This document shows positions 26,813 to 39,500 of a DNA stretch of 64,000 nt, piece by piece. The number at the start of each line of letters is the position of its first letter. The first letter of the stretch is position 1. The notes under the pieces are model-generated. The model saw nothing but the letters and a program-made list of their open reading frames with translations. It was not told where the DNA came from and made no database searches. The stretch is taken from contig NC_080564.1 of NCBI RefSeq assembly GCF_030253575.1, positions 3,392,501 to 3,456,500 of the forward strand, read 5' to 3'. Source of the stretch: Rhododendron vialii. Lineage: Eukaryota > Streptophyta > Magnoliopsida > Ericales > Ericaceae. The position numbers and the translations under genes are program-made.

Positions 26813-29686
26813 TAACCCTTTAACAAGGTCAACAAGTTGTGGGTATAGCTCAGATTCCCTCAATTTGATTATTTCAACAGTGGTAGTCTCAATCCCTTGG
26901 GAAGCCACCATAATTCTCGATTCTAGTTTTTCAACATCTTTCTTGGTTTTCTCTATCTTCACATAGTCCGCCCTCTTCAGTTCTAGCTTCCTCAGCTGCT
27001 CAGTCCTTTTCTCATGCTCCATTTTTAAAGTCTCAGCATTCTAAGACCCCACAAAAAACAAGAAGCAAAAGGACATAAATATCACTAAATCTCTCCATTG
27101 TTGGATACTTGTCCAATATTTTACTCGCATCAAAAAGTCGAGTGTTTGAATTTCACAATATAATACTGACACTAGCACAATTACATGTTCTCCTTAATTC
27201 ATGTCCATAATTTAAATATCACCAATCTTTTAGACAGGATAATACTTGAGACATTGATGTGCCGGAACCATTCAGTGTATGTGGGTTCCACGTGCATCAT
27301 GTGGGGCCCACATTTTATCGAAGCTCTGGCACATCTGAAACTTGTCCATATCAGTGTCCAGACATCTATTCCCATAGCACTGCTCTTTCAGATATTTTCT
27401 GTCCATATGGCATGTGCACGCGATGCTCTCCTAACCAACAAGGGTATCACAAAAAGGGATGGCTGGGCCAGTCTTACACCCTAGATAACAAAAAGTTGGG
27501 TTAGGTGTCCACTCATATTGGTTTGGGAGCACCATATTAGCATGATTAATAATGAATTGCAAATACAAATTTCCAAAAATCGCAATCGTATGAAGTTACG
27601 TGCCTCAAGGTTTGAAGTGTAAGAATTACAAAATGCCACATCATTCTATGTGTGTATAACTCGGGATGAAGATTAGGATTCATTTGCAAGGACTAAGGAG
27701 AGTGGCCACAGCCTAAGAATGAGACGAGGAGAAAAGTGAACAGACAATGGGAATTGAAAATTGTGAAAAGCAATTAGGAATAATACCTTGACTTCCAAAT
27801 ACAATTTCTTCTCCCAAGCATATAGTTTCTCCACAGTAGAACAGTGACTCCCGCGGACGAAATCTCCACCACCAAAATTGCTTCCACCACCCAGTTCCCC
27901 AAACCCCTCCAGTTTTTGACATGTACCCCATGACGTCCACAGCAATGGACTCAAACTCTTCCCATACCCATTAACCTTGGCTGCAAACAAAAGAAATGGA
28001 ATTGAGTAAAGAGGACATATAATTGTATATATACAATGAATCATACGTTTTCACGACGGTGTCCAAGGCTTTTTCGCTATCATCCATTACATGTAGCCCA
28101 TTCTACATATATACTAGCTTAAACCCCCTGAAATACTCTGTACCTAAATTTCTCTATACCCCTGTTTAGGTGCATTTTTATCCATTTTGTTGCATGAGAA
28201 TCTTAAAAGATTAAAAGGTTCCAACTTGATCCAACAGCCAGAAATACATCACAGCAGGTGTATAAAGAAATTTGGGTACAAAGGATTTTAACTCGAAATA
28301 ATGAGTGAATTTGACTATTGGTGGTGAAATTGAATTGAAACAGAATCAAGTTGGTTCATACATATATGTTACCGGTACAATACACCACAAGTTTTTATCA
28401 CCATTTTTCACTCCATTGCAATGTGATTCCTTTTCTCTATTCACAAAATCTGTGTCCAATATCGAATGTTAAGACATTCTTAGAGAAGGCGGGTCAATCC
28501 GCTATTCAGTTAAAAAACATTCCATTCATTATGCTTTCTTAACTGAAGCAATCTTCTGCATATACTGCCCTAAACGCATTAAAATCGCGAATAACGAAGT
28601 TCAGCCCTCGAAATTCAAAAGGAACCAAGTTGGTTCCCATGTGTGCATATATACAAGGGCTATTATATATCACCAAAATTTTATCACCGTTTAATTCCTT
28701 CCGATATGATCCGCCTTTCTCTAGTGATCTACAACGTTACATGGCCCTCCTCAATGCACAAAATAAGTATCAGTATCGGACACGCAATTTTGACATACAC
28801 CTAGTGAGCCTATTCTGTAATTTTAATCTACAATGAACTCTTATGAACACTATTTATTCAAGAAATAGCTACATGTTTTCGAGCATTCCACCGCTGCTCG
28901 GGCCGCAGCACGACGCCGATGTAACATAGAGAGACACACACACAGGTGTACGTATATGTTGGGGAGTAGACTACCTGGTGATCTTTGATCAGGAAAACCA
29001 CAAGTTGGAACTTCCAACAGTGATGAGAGATGGGCCCCAGCATCAGCTGCTCTCAGGAAATACTCGTCCAGCTCCTTGACGATCTCAACCAAATCTTTCG
29101 ACTTACTCGAAACCACCATCGCAAGTTCACTCGTCGTCGACGTGTCCTTCGAATACCCACTGACCACCGACAACGGCGCCGCCCTCGCCGCCCCAACCCT
29201 CGTCGTAACCGCCGCCTCCGACACCGTCACGGTCGTCGCCTCCCACTCCTCCTCCGCCACCGCCCTCGACGAAGACGGCATGAAAGGGTCCCAGAAGTCC
29301 CACCCCGACTCCGCCGCCGGTGGCGGCGGAGGAGGCGGCGGCGGCGGCGGAGGGAGAGCGGTAGAGGCGGTGGTCGAGGTGGTTGTCCACGTGGATGAAG
29401 TGGGGCTCATTGGAGGAGGAGGTGGCGGTGGCAGGGGAGTGATGGGTAGCGGCGGCGGGGAAGGGAAGAGCGGCGGCGCGTGGTGGTGGTCGTCGCGGTG
29501 GTGGTGGATTTCGGCGGTGGCGAATTGGAGGAGGGCGGAGCCGGTTGTTTTGAGGGATTTCAAGTACATGGAGTGAGAGGCGGAGAATGATTGTCTAGCC
29601 TTGACAAACTGTTTCATGTAACGCTTTCTTGCTTTGCATCTTGACACCATTTCTTCTCTCTCTATTCTTGAATAACAGCAACCCAT
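25179..29686 (-). CDS. DUF630/DUF632 protein (NRG2/bZIP-like family)
   Basis: Member of the plant family that includes NITRATE REGULATORY GENE 2 and leaf-rolling proteins, often labelled bZIP-like. Four exons join in phase: 29686-28975, 27980-27787, 27040-26817 and 25959-25179, giving 636 residues. The N-terminus MGCCYSRIEREEMVSRCKAR, then KQFVKARQ and SASHSMYLKSLKTTGSALL, is the DUF630 signature. The MGCCYS start suggests possible N-myristoylation and palmitoylation (inference). A low-complexity region with long Pro runs (about residues 80-125) follows. DUF632 begins near STVEKLYAWEKKLYLEVK (about 285), runs through coiled-coil-like Glu/Lys-rich helices and LVKGLMGMWRTLYECHQVQ, and ends near residue 560. 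A predicted coiled coil with KREKVVCLRAKAEEEKGKHE follows. Which paralogue it is cannot be told here. Confidence 0.95.
26756..26810 (+). repeat. Compound (GT)n(GA)n microsatellite
   Basis: GTGTGT run followed by about 15 GA units inside intron 3 of the DUF630/632 gene, only about 7 bp from the exon 3 donor (26816). On the sense strand it is TCTC...CACA immediately after the 5' splice site. Confidence 0.85.
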
Positions 29687-30633
29687 TTCCCCCTGTTTTC
29701 CTTTCTCTAAAAAAACTCCTTTCTCTCAGATTTCTTCAACCCCTCTCTCTAAAAACTCTTCTCAAAACCCAATGGGAAAACAAAAAGTAGTAGGAGTATT
29801 TTGGTTCTGTTGGTACTTTGACAGCAGAATAAGCATGGCTTTGACCTCTGATGCTTTCATCAATGGAGACCCCAGTACAACTGCAAGTACTCGTACTAGT
29901 AGTACTATTTTCCCATATACTCCTATATATATGTACTGATGATGGACTTACCTTTGCACAATTTCGGTCTTGAATCTTTTGTCAACAAGAATCTTAATTT
30001 GAGAAAGAGCACCCTTTCAAAACACCCTTGAAATTTCTTGCAACTTCAAGAAACCTCTCTCCTGTATTTCTATCTCTTATCTCTGAATGTGTGTTTCTCT
30101 CTCTAGATGTGGTGGGGGGAGATGAATAGTACAGCACAACTTTGGAGAGAGGTACATACACGGAGCACTGGGTTTTGGGCAGAGTGCCAAAAAATTTATA
30201 TTTGAAATACGATGACGATATTACCCTTCTGGTTGACTGGAATTTACAGCGTAGGCTTCTATGCAGGAACAAGACAACACAGGCTTGGAGTGGTAGTACA
30301 TCCAGTTGGGTCAAAGGAGTGGAAAGTGGTACGAGAACAGTGCTTGATATGGGAAGCTGCGAGGGTACTTTGGTAACTCCAAGTTTCAACGGCCATGACC
30401 AGCTTGTTACGGTAAGTAGTGAAATTCTTCAAAAGAGAGGGGGTCATAAATGATACTATTTGAAGAATGTAACTGACATTGCCAAGGCATATTTATAAGG
30501 AGTAGGGAGTAATTTTTTTTCCCATCTTAAAAGGAGGGGAGGTAATTTTTTGAAAATCAAATAGTACATGTTTGGTAGGAAAAGAGAAAATTGAATGTTG
30601 CAGGGAAAAAAATTGGGAGGAGGTAAACAAAAA

Positions 30634-30747
30634 ATACATAAGAAAGTTACCCTTTTTCTACTATTTTTTTTATTAAGTTTCCTAATAAAAAAAGGTATGT
30701 ATTTAATAAAAAAAATAGTAGAAAAAGGGTAACTTTCTTATGTATTT
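30634..30747. repeat. Small perfect-arm hairpin
   Basis: Left arm TACATAAGAAAGTTACCCTT and onward through TTTCTACTATTTTTT; the right arm carries the inverse (AATAGTAGAAAAAGGGTAAC, then TTTCTTATGTA). Arms are about 42 bp with almost no mismatch, with an AT-rich loop of about 28 bp. A third partial copy (TATGTATTTACCATTTTTCTACTATTTAAT) follows at about 30740-30768. Probably a tiny MITE remnant. Confidence 0.75.
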
Positions 30748-31756
30748 ACCATTTTTCTACTATTTAATTAATATGTTTTTTACCCGTGTCTCAAGTGTGA
30801 AAAAAAAAGTCAAACAAAAAAAAGAGTCAAACAAACTGACTACTGAGTAGTCAATTAAAAACTCATGTGTTTATATGAATGTTTAAGTTTGGTTTTCCAT
30901 ATAAAGAGTTGAACTCAAACGAGATTTAGAGCCCGTTCTAGAACACCTTCTTAAAAAATAAGTACTTATTTCATATTTTCAAACTAAAAAATAGCGTAAA
31001 TGAAAAATAATTGTTCAATTTTTTTTACACCGTATTAAAGATCTCATTGAGATCTTTCAAACAAGATCCATATTGTATATTTTTATATTTCAATAAACCC
31101 ATCATTTTTGAGCTTAAAATTGCCTTCTTTCAAAATAAGTACTTATTTCGCGTTCCGGAACGGAGCCTTAATCAGATAAATTATGCAGTATAAGGGTCAT
31201 ACCCGTGTTATGCACGGCAGCAAGAAAAAAAAATACGTACAATATATTATGGAGTATGTTTAATGTTATTTATAGTTGCGGATGAAGTCTTGTTATTTCA
31301 TTTTTCCTCATTATTTATGATTTAACATTAAACGTAAAGATTTTAATGAGAGTATGTTTGAGCATAGAAGAAAATTTGTAAGTTTTTTTTTTTTTGGTTC
31401 TAACGTGTGATATTTGAGAAGTTTAGGAAAAAGAGAACATGAATTTTTTTAAAAGAATGCCACACTGGGGAGAGAACTAAAGAGAGAACTTGATTTTATT
31501 TTTTGGAAGCTAGATTTTCTTATTATATACTAGCATAGATGAATATTTTACACACTGTAAGCCGAGCGAACTAAGTAGTACGTAATTTATTGAGCTTAGT
31601 TTAAAAGCTTAACAAATTTTAGAAAATGTTAACTTTTTAACAGTTGAGCACGAGCTCGACCTCGATACCCATTCGATGCCCAAATTAAATTTGGGATTAT
31701 GGCGATGGAGTATTTGTTTCCTTGGAAATTTTCCTGTGTGCGAGACTTATCTAACA

Positions 31757-31862
31757 AGGGACACAAGGGAGCTATTGTGCTGTGCACGGCGCTGTAAAAA
31801 TCTGGACCGTTAATTTCTGAGATCAATGGTCCAAAGGCACAAAACACGGTGCTGTGCACCCA
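31757..31862. repeat. Short imperfect inverted repeat
   Basis: TGCTGTGCACGGCGCTGT on the left and ACACGGTGCTGTGCACC on the right, with inner GGACCGTTAATTTCTGAGATC and its inverse GATCAATGGTCC. About 105 bp, non-coding. Resembles a small foldback MITE. Confidence 0.5.
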
Positions 31863-33007
31863 TGCATTAGCCGATTTCCAAAAAGTACAACAAACCAAAA
31901 ATTGAAAGTGAAGTGATATTGCCAAGCTATAATTGCAGTACTAGGCAAGTTGGCGGGCCTGGAAGTTTTGTACCCCATTATTACCCTTGAGTTGGCAGAA
32001 TTTGGATGTTACTACTAGGAGGCCCAGGTGCAAATTTGTACTCATTGAATAGTTGCAATTTTAATTGCAGACCTTTCTTAGGGAAGGAATGGGTAAAGGC
32101 AACAGAGAGCATTTCAGGGCAACTGCCACATTATCCAGTATTCTGACAAAATTACCTTCCTCAAAATTGCAAAATAGTGAGTTTGTGATGGGAAGCCATT
32201 CAATTTCTGCGGCCTGCCAATCACAAGGAGGGTAAACAAAATTATTCTCGAGAGTATACGTGAGCTTTTTTAAATCCATAACAATATCCGTTATTTTCTA
32301 TTTATGCTATGTCACCTTTGTAGATCGAAAACGGCTCACAACATTTCATTCGAAGCGTGACTCTGACATGAGGCTTTCGACTTGAACTAGAAATAGGCCA
32401 TGCACCTGACATGAGGCTTCTCAACTTGAAAGAGAATCCAGAGAATCCTCATAGAGCATCCGAATCCATGCAGCATACGCCGACCTTAACTTTGCATATT
32501 CATTTCGGAAAAAAAAAAAAGAGAAATTTTTATCCGTCTTCTTACCTTAGATAAGAGAGTAACAACTATTACTCCAGCCTTCCCAGACGGAACTATTTGA
32601 GGTTTAACTTCAAATATTCACCGTTTTGAAGCATGGGACATTTGTCCCAAATGTTTTGAGATTTCAACAGCAAAATTTTACTTTTCTGATTTCTTAGAAA
32701 AATACGGCTAGGGATCCTTGGTACCAATATTCCCATTTACATTTGGGATCCTTACATTTGACTCGATATACTTTACCACGCACAATGTAATTATAGTAGT
32801 AAACCGAGTCTAGCCGGAAAAAACAAGTTGTTCACGCTTAGTTTGAAAAACTAATACTCCGTAAATCTGAGCACATGAATGCCATATAATACACCACAAA
32901 TCCGAGAAAAGTACTACTGTAGATGCGTAGGGGGCCTAAGAAAGGGGATGGAGGTCAAGCATATTAATTACATGCTGAAAATATGCTTCAGACTACTCAA
33001 AAACCAT

Positions 33008-35168
33008 CTACTTCAGCAATTCTGGAAGATATGAGCTTGATGACTCGCCTGCTCTTTGGGACGACTCCTTCCTCAGAGAAGTTGGCAAACCTGAAATCTC
33101 CTGACGAAATTTGGGAAAAAAAAAATCAAGGCAAAAATCTGATATCGTGATCATTTTAGGAGTTGCGTCTTCTAATTCTCCTCCAAGAAGTACAATATAA
33201 TCACCGTTATCTTTTCAGACAAAAGAAGTGGCAATTGACAGATTCGGAAATCAAACCATGTTTTGGTTGATTCCCATACTGCATGATCCATTACACCTTC
33301 CAACATTCCAGACGAAAAACTCAAGTCACAGGGTCACCACCTGACATAGTAGTTACCAATACCACCTACAGCCGAGCATACTCAAAAGGTAAAGATTTGA
33401 CTTTTACCTTAAATTTAGATGGAAGTAAGAATACAAAATGAGCATGAATATCAGATTACCTTCATTACATGCAACCTCAAGTCACAGGGCGGAACTTGAT
33501 TTCCCATACATGCCATCACGAATTGTGAGTATTGATACAAAACATCGGCAGCAGCCTGCTTCTTTTCTTCAATCTGCGTAATTTATGAACAATGAGTACA
33601 GAAATTGAGAAAGACTACCAACCCATAAAAGGGAACTAAGATGATTTTTCTCCGAACAGAAAGTAACAAGTGCAGCCGGTTCACAATCAATTCTCACACC
33701 AAAAGTAAGTTACATTCAGTAAGGCCACAAAATTACCAAGTTTAGACTCAATAGCCCTATTATGAATTTTCCATCTCCCACGTTCAATTTGAATGTGATT
33801 AATCAGATGGATATGGCAACAAAATCTCGACACACATAAGGGTTGATTGCTAGATGTTACAAGGAGCATATATTTCCATGGGAAGCAACAGTGTTCAACA
33901 CTATTTTGGTGACTTAGAGAGACATTTCCGCTTCATTTCACCAAAATTTTCTCTTTCTGTGTGCTGGTAAGAACACAGGTTACAGATTACATTAATGGAA
34001 AAGGATGTGTTCCTTATTGAAGGAACCACTATAATGAACACTAGCTGGGTCCGATAACAAAACTTGCACTGTCTTTTCGCATGAGCCTCACACCTACCAG
34101 TTACTCAAGCCGCTGGTACATGTGTAGTCACAATCAGGTTCTCTTACACATTTTCAAGCACAATTACATCTAGGAAGAATGTATAAGCAGATAGTGCCCG
34201 CAGCTACAAAACCATGTATGGTATTCCATTGTTCACAAGAAGCACAAGATATCCAAACATAGCGTATAATGGTTGAAGCATCCAAGTGGGAAGTAGCAAG
34301 TTGCACTTTCAGAATGAGAGGCATAAAGTACTGAAACAAAAGCACCTAAGGAATGAGAAATATCGTGGAAGAAGAAAACTCTCACAAAAGCAGTCACAAA
34401 TAAATCTGCACCATGACACTCCTTGGGAACCAAAAGATATGAAGATTCAAAACTTTTTGTTTCTCAGCAACCCAAAGGTCCATTCAGGAATTACATCCCA
34501 ATTCACAAACCTTGCAGAAACATGGAACCACATTGTGGTGTCCCCAACTCCTTAACAGGAACAAGAAGATGCATTAAACATTTTTAGTTTTTACACATGA
34601 GAATATAGTCACAGACTCACAGTACTTCTTCTCAATCGTGACTCCATATTTTGGCGCATAAACAATATCCCAAAAGTAAACTGAACAAGCCTTTTTACTA
34701 GTGACAGTTTCTTAGTCAGCCAAAAGGGTGGAGTCATCGATCAACTATAGCAACCTCTCCTTGACGTGACCATAGGAACCCTAAGTTCGCAGCAGGCCCC
34801 ATGAGGGACCAATCACTTCCTGATCCCAAACCCACAAGGGAGTGAGAGTCGTTTACCGCTTGGCTACCGCCACTACACAAACATATCCAAACCATGAATG
34901 TTACAACTATATGTTGATGAACACACGCTCTAGCACAAGACCACCACTGGTCAATCCAAAGGCATTGCTTTAATACTCGTTGATTACTCATCTTAATAAT
35001 ATGCCATGAACATCTTTTTAAGACTCGTTGATTACTCAACCTAACAACACTCCATGAACATCTACACATGAAAAGAACAATCCGATTAATTGGAATAAAA
35101 ATTGGAATCATTCAGAAGGAGAAAATGGTGCGGGAAAAGTTCACCTCGCAATCTTCTTTCATGGTGGT
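33008..35168 (-). CDS. Unrecognised conserved gene, last two exons clear
   Basis: Two 3'-terminal exons are well supported: 33573-33460 (IEEKKQAAADVLYQYSQFVM then ACMGNQVPPCDLRLHVMK) and 33100-33008 (EISGLPTSLRKESS and onward to PELLK and a stop). Both are phase 0 with clean acceptors and donors. A likely first exon is MKEDCE from 35168 to 35151, ending in GAG/GTGAAC. A weak middle exon may be near 34549-34510. The C-terminal sequence feels like a conserved plant coiled-coil protein, but I cannot name it. Middle exons remain unresolved, so total length is unknown. Confidence 0.6.
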
Positions 35169-35324
35169 GTCGTCCGATTGATGGTCCAAAAGAATTTCAG
35201 CTTCAAAATCTCTCCCTCTCGCTTGGCGGGATTTCCCAAAGACTTCTATCTCTTTGAAGGCTTAGGTTAATGGGCCAGATTTATTGAGAGTAGAGTATTT
35301 CTAAATCGTAAGAACAGAACAAGC

Positions 35325-35398
35325 GGCCCATTAGCTCAGTTGGTTAGAGCGTCGTGCTAATAACGCGAAGGTCGCAGGTTCGAGACCTGCATGGGCCA
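35325..35398 (+). tRNA. tRNA-Ile (anticodon AAU)
   Basis: A 74-nt cloverleaf: acceptor GGCCCAT pairs with ATGGGCC plus discriminator A; the D arm contains TAGCTCAGTTGGTTAGAGC (A box); the anticodon loop is CTAATAA with anticodon AAT; the T arm is GCAGGTTCGAGACCTGC (B box). It is a nuclear-type gene without an encoded CCA tail beyond chance. A pol III T-run terminator follows at about 35415-35420. Confidence 0.96.
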
Positions 35399-35413
35399 AC
35401 CACTCCTTTGATT

Positions 35414-35420
35414 CTTTTTA
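35414..35420 (+). terminator. Pol III terminator of tRNA-Ile
   Basis: A run of five T within GATTCTTTTTAC, about 16 bp past the tRNA 3' end, fits a standard pol III stop. Confidence 0.6.
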
Positions 35421-36508
35421 CAAACTAAATTAAAAACACACCCAGAAACAATGGTTATTTATTATATTGTGATAATGCCTAAACATAACAAAAACAGTTT
35501 TGACATTATCATTTTCCTTTAATATTTATTGTCAGTAATTTTTTTTCCAATCCAATTGATATTCTTTGTTTTCGATCAGTAAACTTTTTTTTTGAGCGGC
35601 AAAAAGAAAATTTTATAATCTTTGAAATTGATACAAAGATTAAAGGAACAAGGGTTGATGGCATCGTACTCTTAAATCTAAGAACAAAAATTCCTTAATC
35701 TAGGTGTAATGCTGTGCCCAAGGACCCGAGATCTAATCACTTAATTGACAAGAAGCCAATCAAGGAGCACCCATTGAGACTAAGCTCACACCTCTAATTT
35801 CGATAAGTAAACTAATTGACACTGGAGTGACGGTAAATTTTTTTACACTTGTAACGAAGGACTTGGCATTGTTGGATTTTTTATTTTATTTTATTTTTCG
35901 ATAGCTCAAGAGTTTTTGGCCCAACTTATGCCCCAATCAATTCCCAGGGCCAATTGCATTGCCACTAGCAATTTGTTTAAAGTCCGAAGACTCGGGAAAA
36001 AGTCCCACATGAACCGACCCATAGTGATTTCGATCATGAAGTCTAAGAGGGAGCAAATCCTTAAGTCCTAGACATTGAGTTAAATTTTCAGTTAAGAGAG
36101 CGAACCCTTAACTTTTCAGATTTCGGACATGAAGCATGAGTATTTTGGAGAAAATATAAAGGTACCGACTCAGATTAAAGAGATAAACATATCAATCAAA
36201 TGACCACATCATTGTTGGAACTTTCCCCAGGAAAAAATAAAAAACCCCATGCTTACACATCCGGTTTGCTACAACTTCCACCATTAAGTATGATTCGAAA
36301 GAAAAAAGATCAGTTCGTAGAGTTCAAGCCATTCAGAGGGGAAGAGTTGTAGTACAAAATGGACAGGAATACTTCGGCACAAAAATGCCGACCGACATCA
36401 GTCTAATCCACATCAACCAGAAAATAATAGAAATTTAACTCAAACAAGTCGCAAAATCATCAGAATGGAGAACAATCCACTAAAGGAACAAGGCGAAAAT
36501 GAAGTAAA
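35421..36508. other. Intergenic between tRNA-Ile and PAD1
   Basis: AT-rich, no gene recognised. The right end should include the PAD1 3' UTR. Confidence 0.6.
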
Positions 36509-39500
36509 TTATGTGTCCTTGGGAGGTCCCTTCTTCGCTGCCTCAGCGGCTGCTTTCTCCGCTTCGATCTCAGCAACAACTGCATCGATTTCAGCCTCAT
36601 CGAGCTGGTGCAGGCCATCCTTGGTCATCACAGCAACTTCAATGTTCTTTCCCCCACTCTCAACAACCTGAAGGCAACTAAGATATTCCAGTTGAGAAGA
36701 TGTCGGAAACACAAGGGCAACTAGTCGTCTTCTTTTAGCCTTGCAGTGTTGTGCTTGTGGCATCCATCAGGTAGAATTTAACTCACATGAAGTTGTTAAT
36801 TGTGCATACATCAGACACTCATTTAGCATATAACTGAAGGAAAGCAATAGGTTAGATGCAGAATCTACATGGCAACTTTTTTTTTTGTGATAAGTAACTA
36901 CATGGCAACTTATTCCTTCTAGATGGCTATAGGTTAAACTGATCAGAGCACCAATTGAGAATATCCAAGCTACAGTATCCTCTATAATCTTATACTAAGT
37001 TTTTAATTCGTACTCGTCATCAATTCGCTAATATGCACTTGCAAACATCTACTTGAATCTGACGAACTCAAAAACACAAGTCAAATGTATTACAAATCTA
37101 TCATACCTAATGGCTATTACAAATTTATTACACCTACCGAGTAACGGCTATTACAAATATAGCATTGCGGTTACACAGTCTATTCTACGATTTTAGGTCA
37201 CTGTCCAAAAAGTTTGAATGGAGTCCGCCAGTCTGAATAGGTGTTCCATGAGCTCATAAATAAATCCGAAGATACAAGAGTGTTAATATTAGACGCAATA
37301 TTTTGGCACTAGAAGCGTGGTTATAAAGCGCATTATCAAGATACAGTGTAATCGCAGTTGTGACTTAATTAAAGTCATCAGCAGCAAAAAAAGAGCTTTA
37401 AAGCAGCCAAATTGGCCATATTGGTCAAGAATCACCATATCACTAGTGAATCAGCCAATACATATCCAGAACTAGCTAATATGCAAGCAAATGAAGCGAT
37501 TAGCAAACTTGGAATAGCAGACACAGAAAATTGGGGTATTCTGTCCAAACCTACAGCAATTATCTACTAGGATAGCACTTCCCTCATTGAATTGATCCGA
37601 GACAATATCATATGTAACTATGCAAGTACTTTACGGAATGCCATTTCAAAAAGGCATCACAGCTTTCACTTTGGGGTGCATTGACCATCATGGGCAGAAG
37701 TATCATCCAATTTTATCTGCACACAATGGCTTCTGGCCAGATTTGAGTTTTAACGATTGCACAAGCAATGGCCCCTCAGGAAAAAAGACTTTGCATCCTA
37801 CAGAAATCTGCAAAGTTCCTCCAATAAAGGAAACATAAACTCACATTCATTCTAATGTACGTGACATGGTACAAAAATACTCTGGACAGGAGAAAAATAT
37901 TAGCACTGACCGCAGATGTATGAAGATGAGATTCCAAACAAAAAGGCACATCATAAACTCACATTCATTCTAATGTACGTGACATGGTACAAAAAATACT
38001 CTGGACAGGAGAAATTTATTAGCACAGACCGCAGATAGATGAGATTCCAAACAAAAAGGCACATCATAAGTTGGAACTTGGAAGAAATAATAAGAGTCAT
38101 GAAATTCTGCAGGGCAGGAAATTTTCGAACAAATGTGTAAAAAGATGAGCCAAAAGATACCTACTTCGAGCAAGGCTCGGATTGCAAGCTTCACAGTTTC
38201 TTGCCCAGAGGTTTCTTTATAATTTTTCTCCAGAAATTCTCGCATTGAATTAGAGTTTCTCCCAGTTGCATTAGCCTTCCATGCAGAAAATGTACCTGAT
38301 GGGTCTGTCTGATATAGAGATGGTACCCCAGTATGAGGGTCAAAGCCCACAATCAAAGTTGAAAGACCAAATGGTCTCACACCACCACTTTGTGTGTACT
38401 TCTGTTGAAGCCCAGCTATGTAACGCGTAATATACTCGACAGTTACTGGATCCTCAACAGTAAGCCTGTGGCTTTGACATTCAATACGAGCCCTGTTGAT
38501 AAGAACACGAGCATCGGCTTTAAGCCCAGCACACGCCAATGCAATGTGGTCATCAAGGTTTACAATTTTCCTAACTGATCTGCAACACAAAGTAAGCGAG
38601 TTAGTAACAATACGATCATTCTGAAAAAACATTCAGTGTTCATATCATGCCACAATGGGCGAAAAAGGCATAGCACAAATGCATCCGCATATAGGGAAAC
38701 GGAACTTAATCAGCAGTTCCATGAGGGGACATGTCTGGATTGGATAGTGTGTAAGAACTCTCGTGGTGAAAGAAACATGACCCTCCGGCTCATCGTGGAA
38801 CTCATTTTCGAGAGACACAACTTTTGATACTTAAGGGTGCTTTCCATATTAACGTTGAAAAACTACAAGCACTCCCATGGAATTCTAAAATTTTACAGCA
38901 TGCATAGCAGCCCAGGTAATTCAAATATAGAGATTCTTCAGGTTTTGCATCTCTGAAGGAATTTTCTAGTCCACTGTGATCCCATTCCCAGCAACATCTC
39001 GAATGATTTGTCTTTCTCTATTCTAATATCCTTTTTTGCTAATAAAAAATAAGTCCTGCTGTTAACAGCATACAAGGAGCCTAAAACAGTTTGTTCGTAC
39101 ACAATGGTTTCCAAAGGAAGGCACTTTTGAAATGTTAAGTGTGAGATTGTTATTCCAATGAATTCATTTCTTTGTATACAATGCAATTAGGTATCTCTAG
39201 TTCTTTTGGAATGGAATCATCAATGATTTAAAGCGGATAGATAAAAATAAAAAAGAAAACGTGACCAATTAACCAACCAACAAAACTATATATTACAAAA
39301 AAGATCTTATTCTCATAACTAATTGATTGAGCAGCAGCCCGTACACCACCTAAAAAGGAATATTTCTTATTTGATTCCATTTTCATAGACGAATTCCGCA
39401 TATTTTCATATAAAGGATTTACATATACAACATATATCACTGTCAAGAAGGAATTTCTTATGAGAAGGCCATTAAATCACAACACGCTAACAAAATATGC

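Larger units (their letters stand above)
29687..33007. other. Intergenic stretch upstream of the DUF630/632 gene
   Basis: The left end should hold the DUF630/632 promoter, with a CT-rich leader at 29690-29760. Two small hairpins are visible (30634-30747 and 31757-31862). I see no gene. Several short open frames here are not supported by any family resemblance or splice pattern. Confidence 0.55.

Noticed and set aside
29076-29576. GC-rich plus-strand frame with long Gly runs
   Set aside because: It is the reverse of the Pro-rich part of the DUF630/DUF632 first exon; the minus-strand protein has a clear family match.
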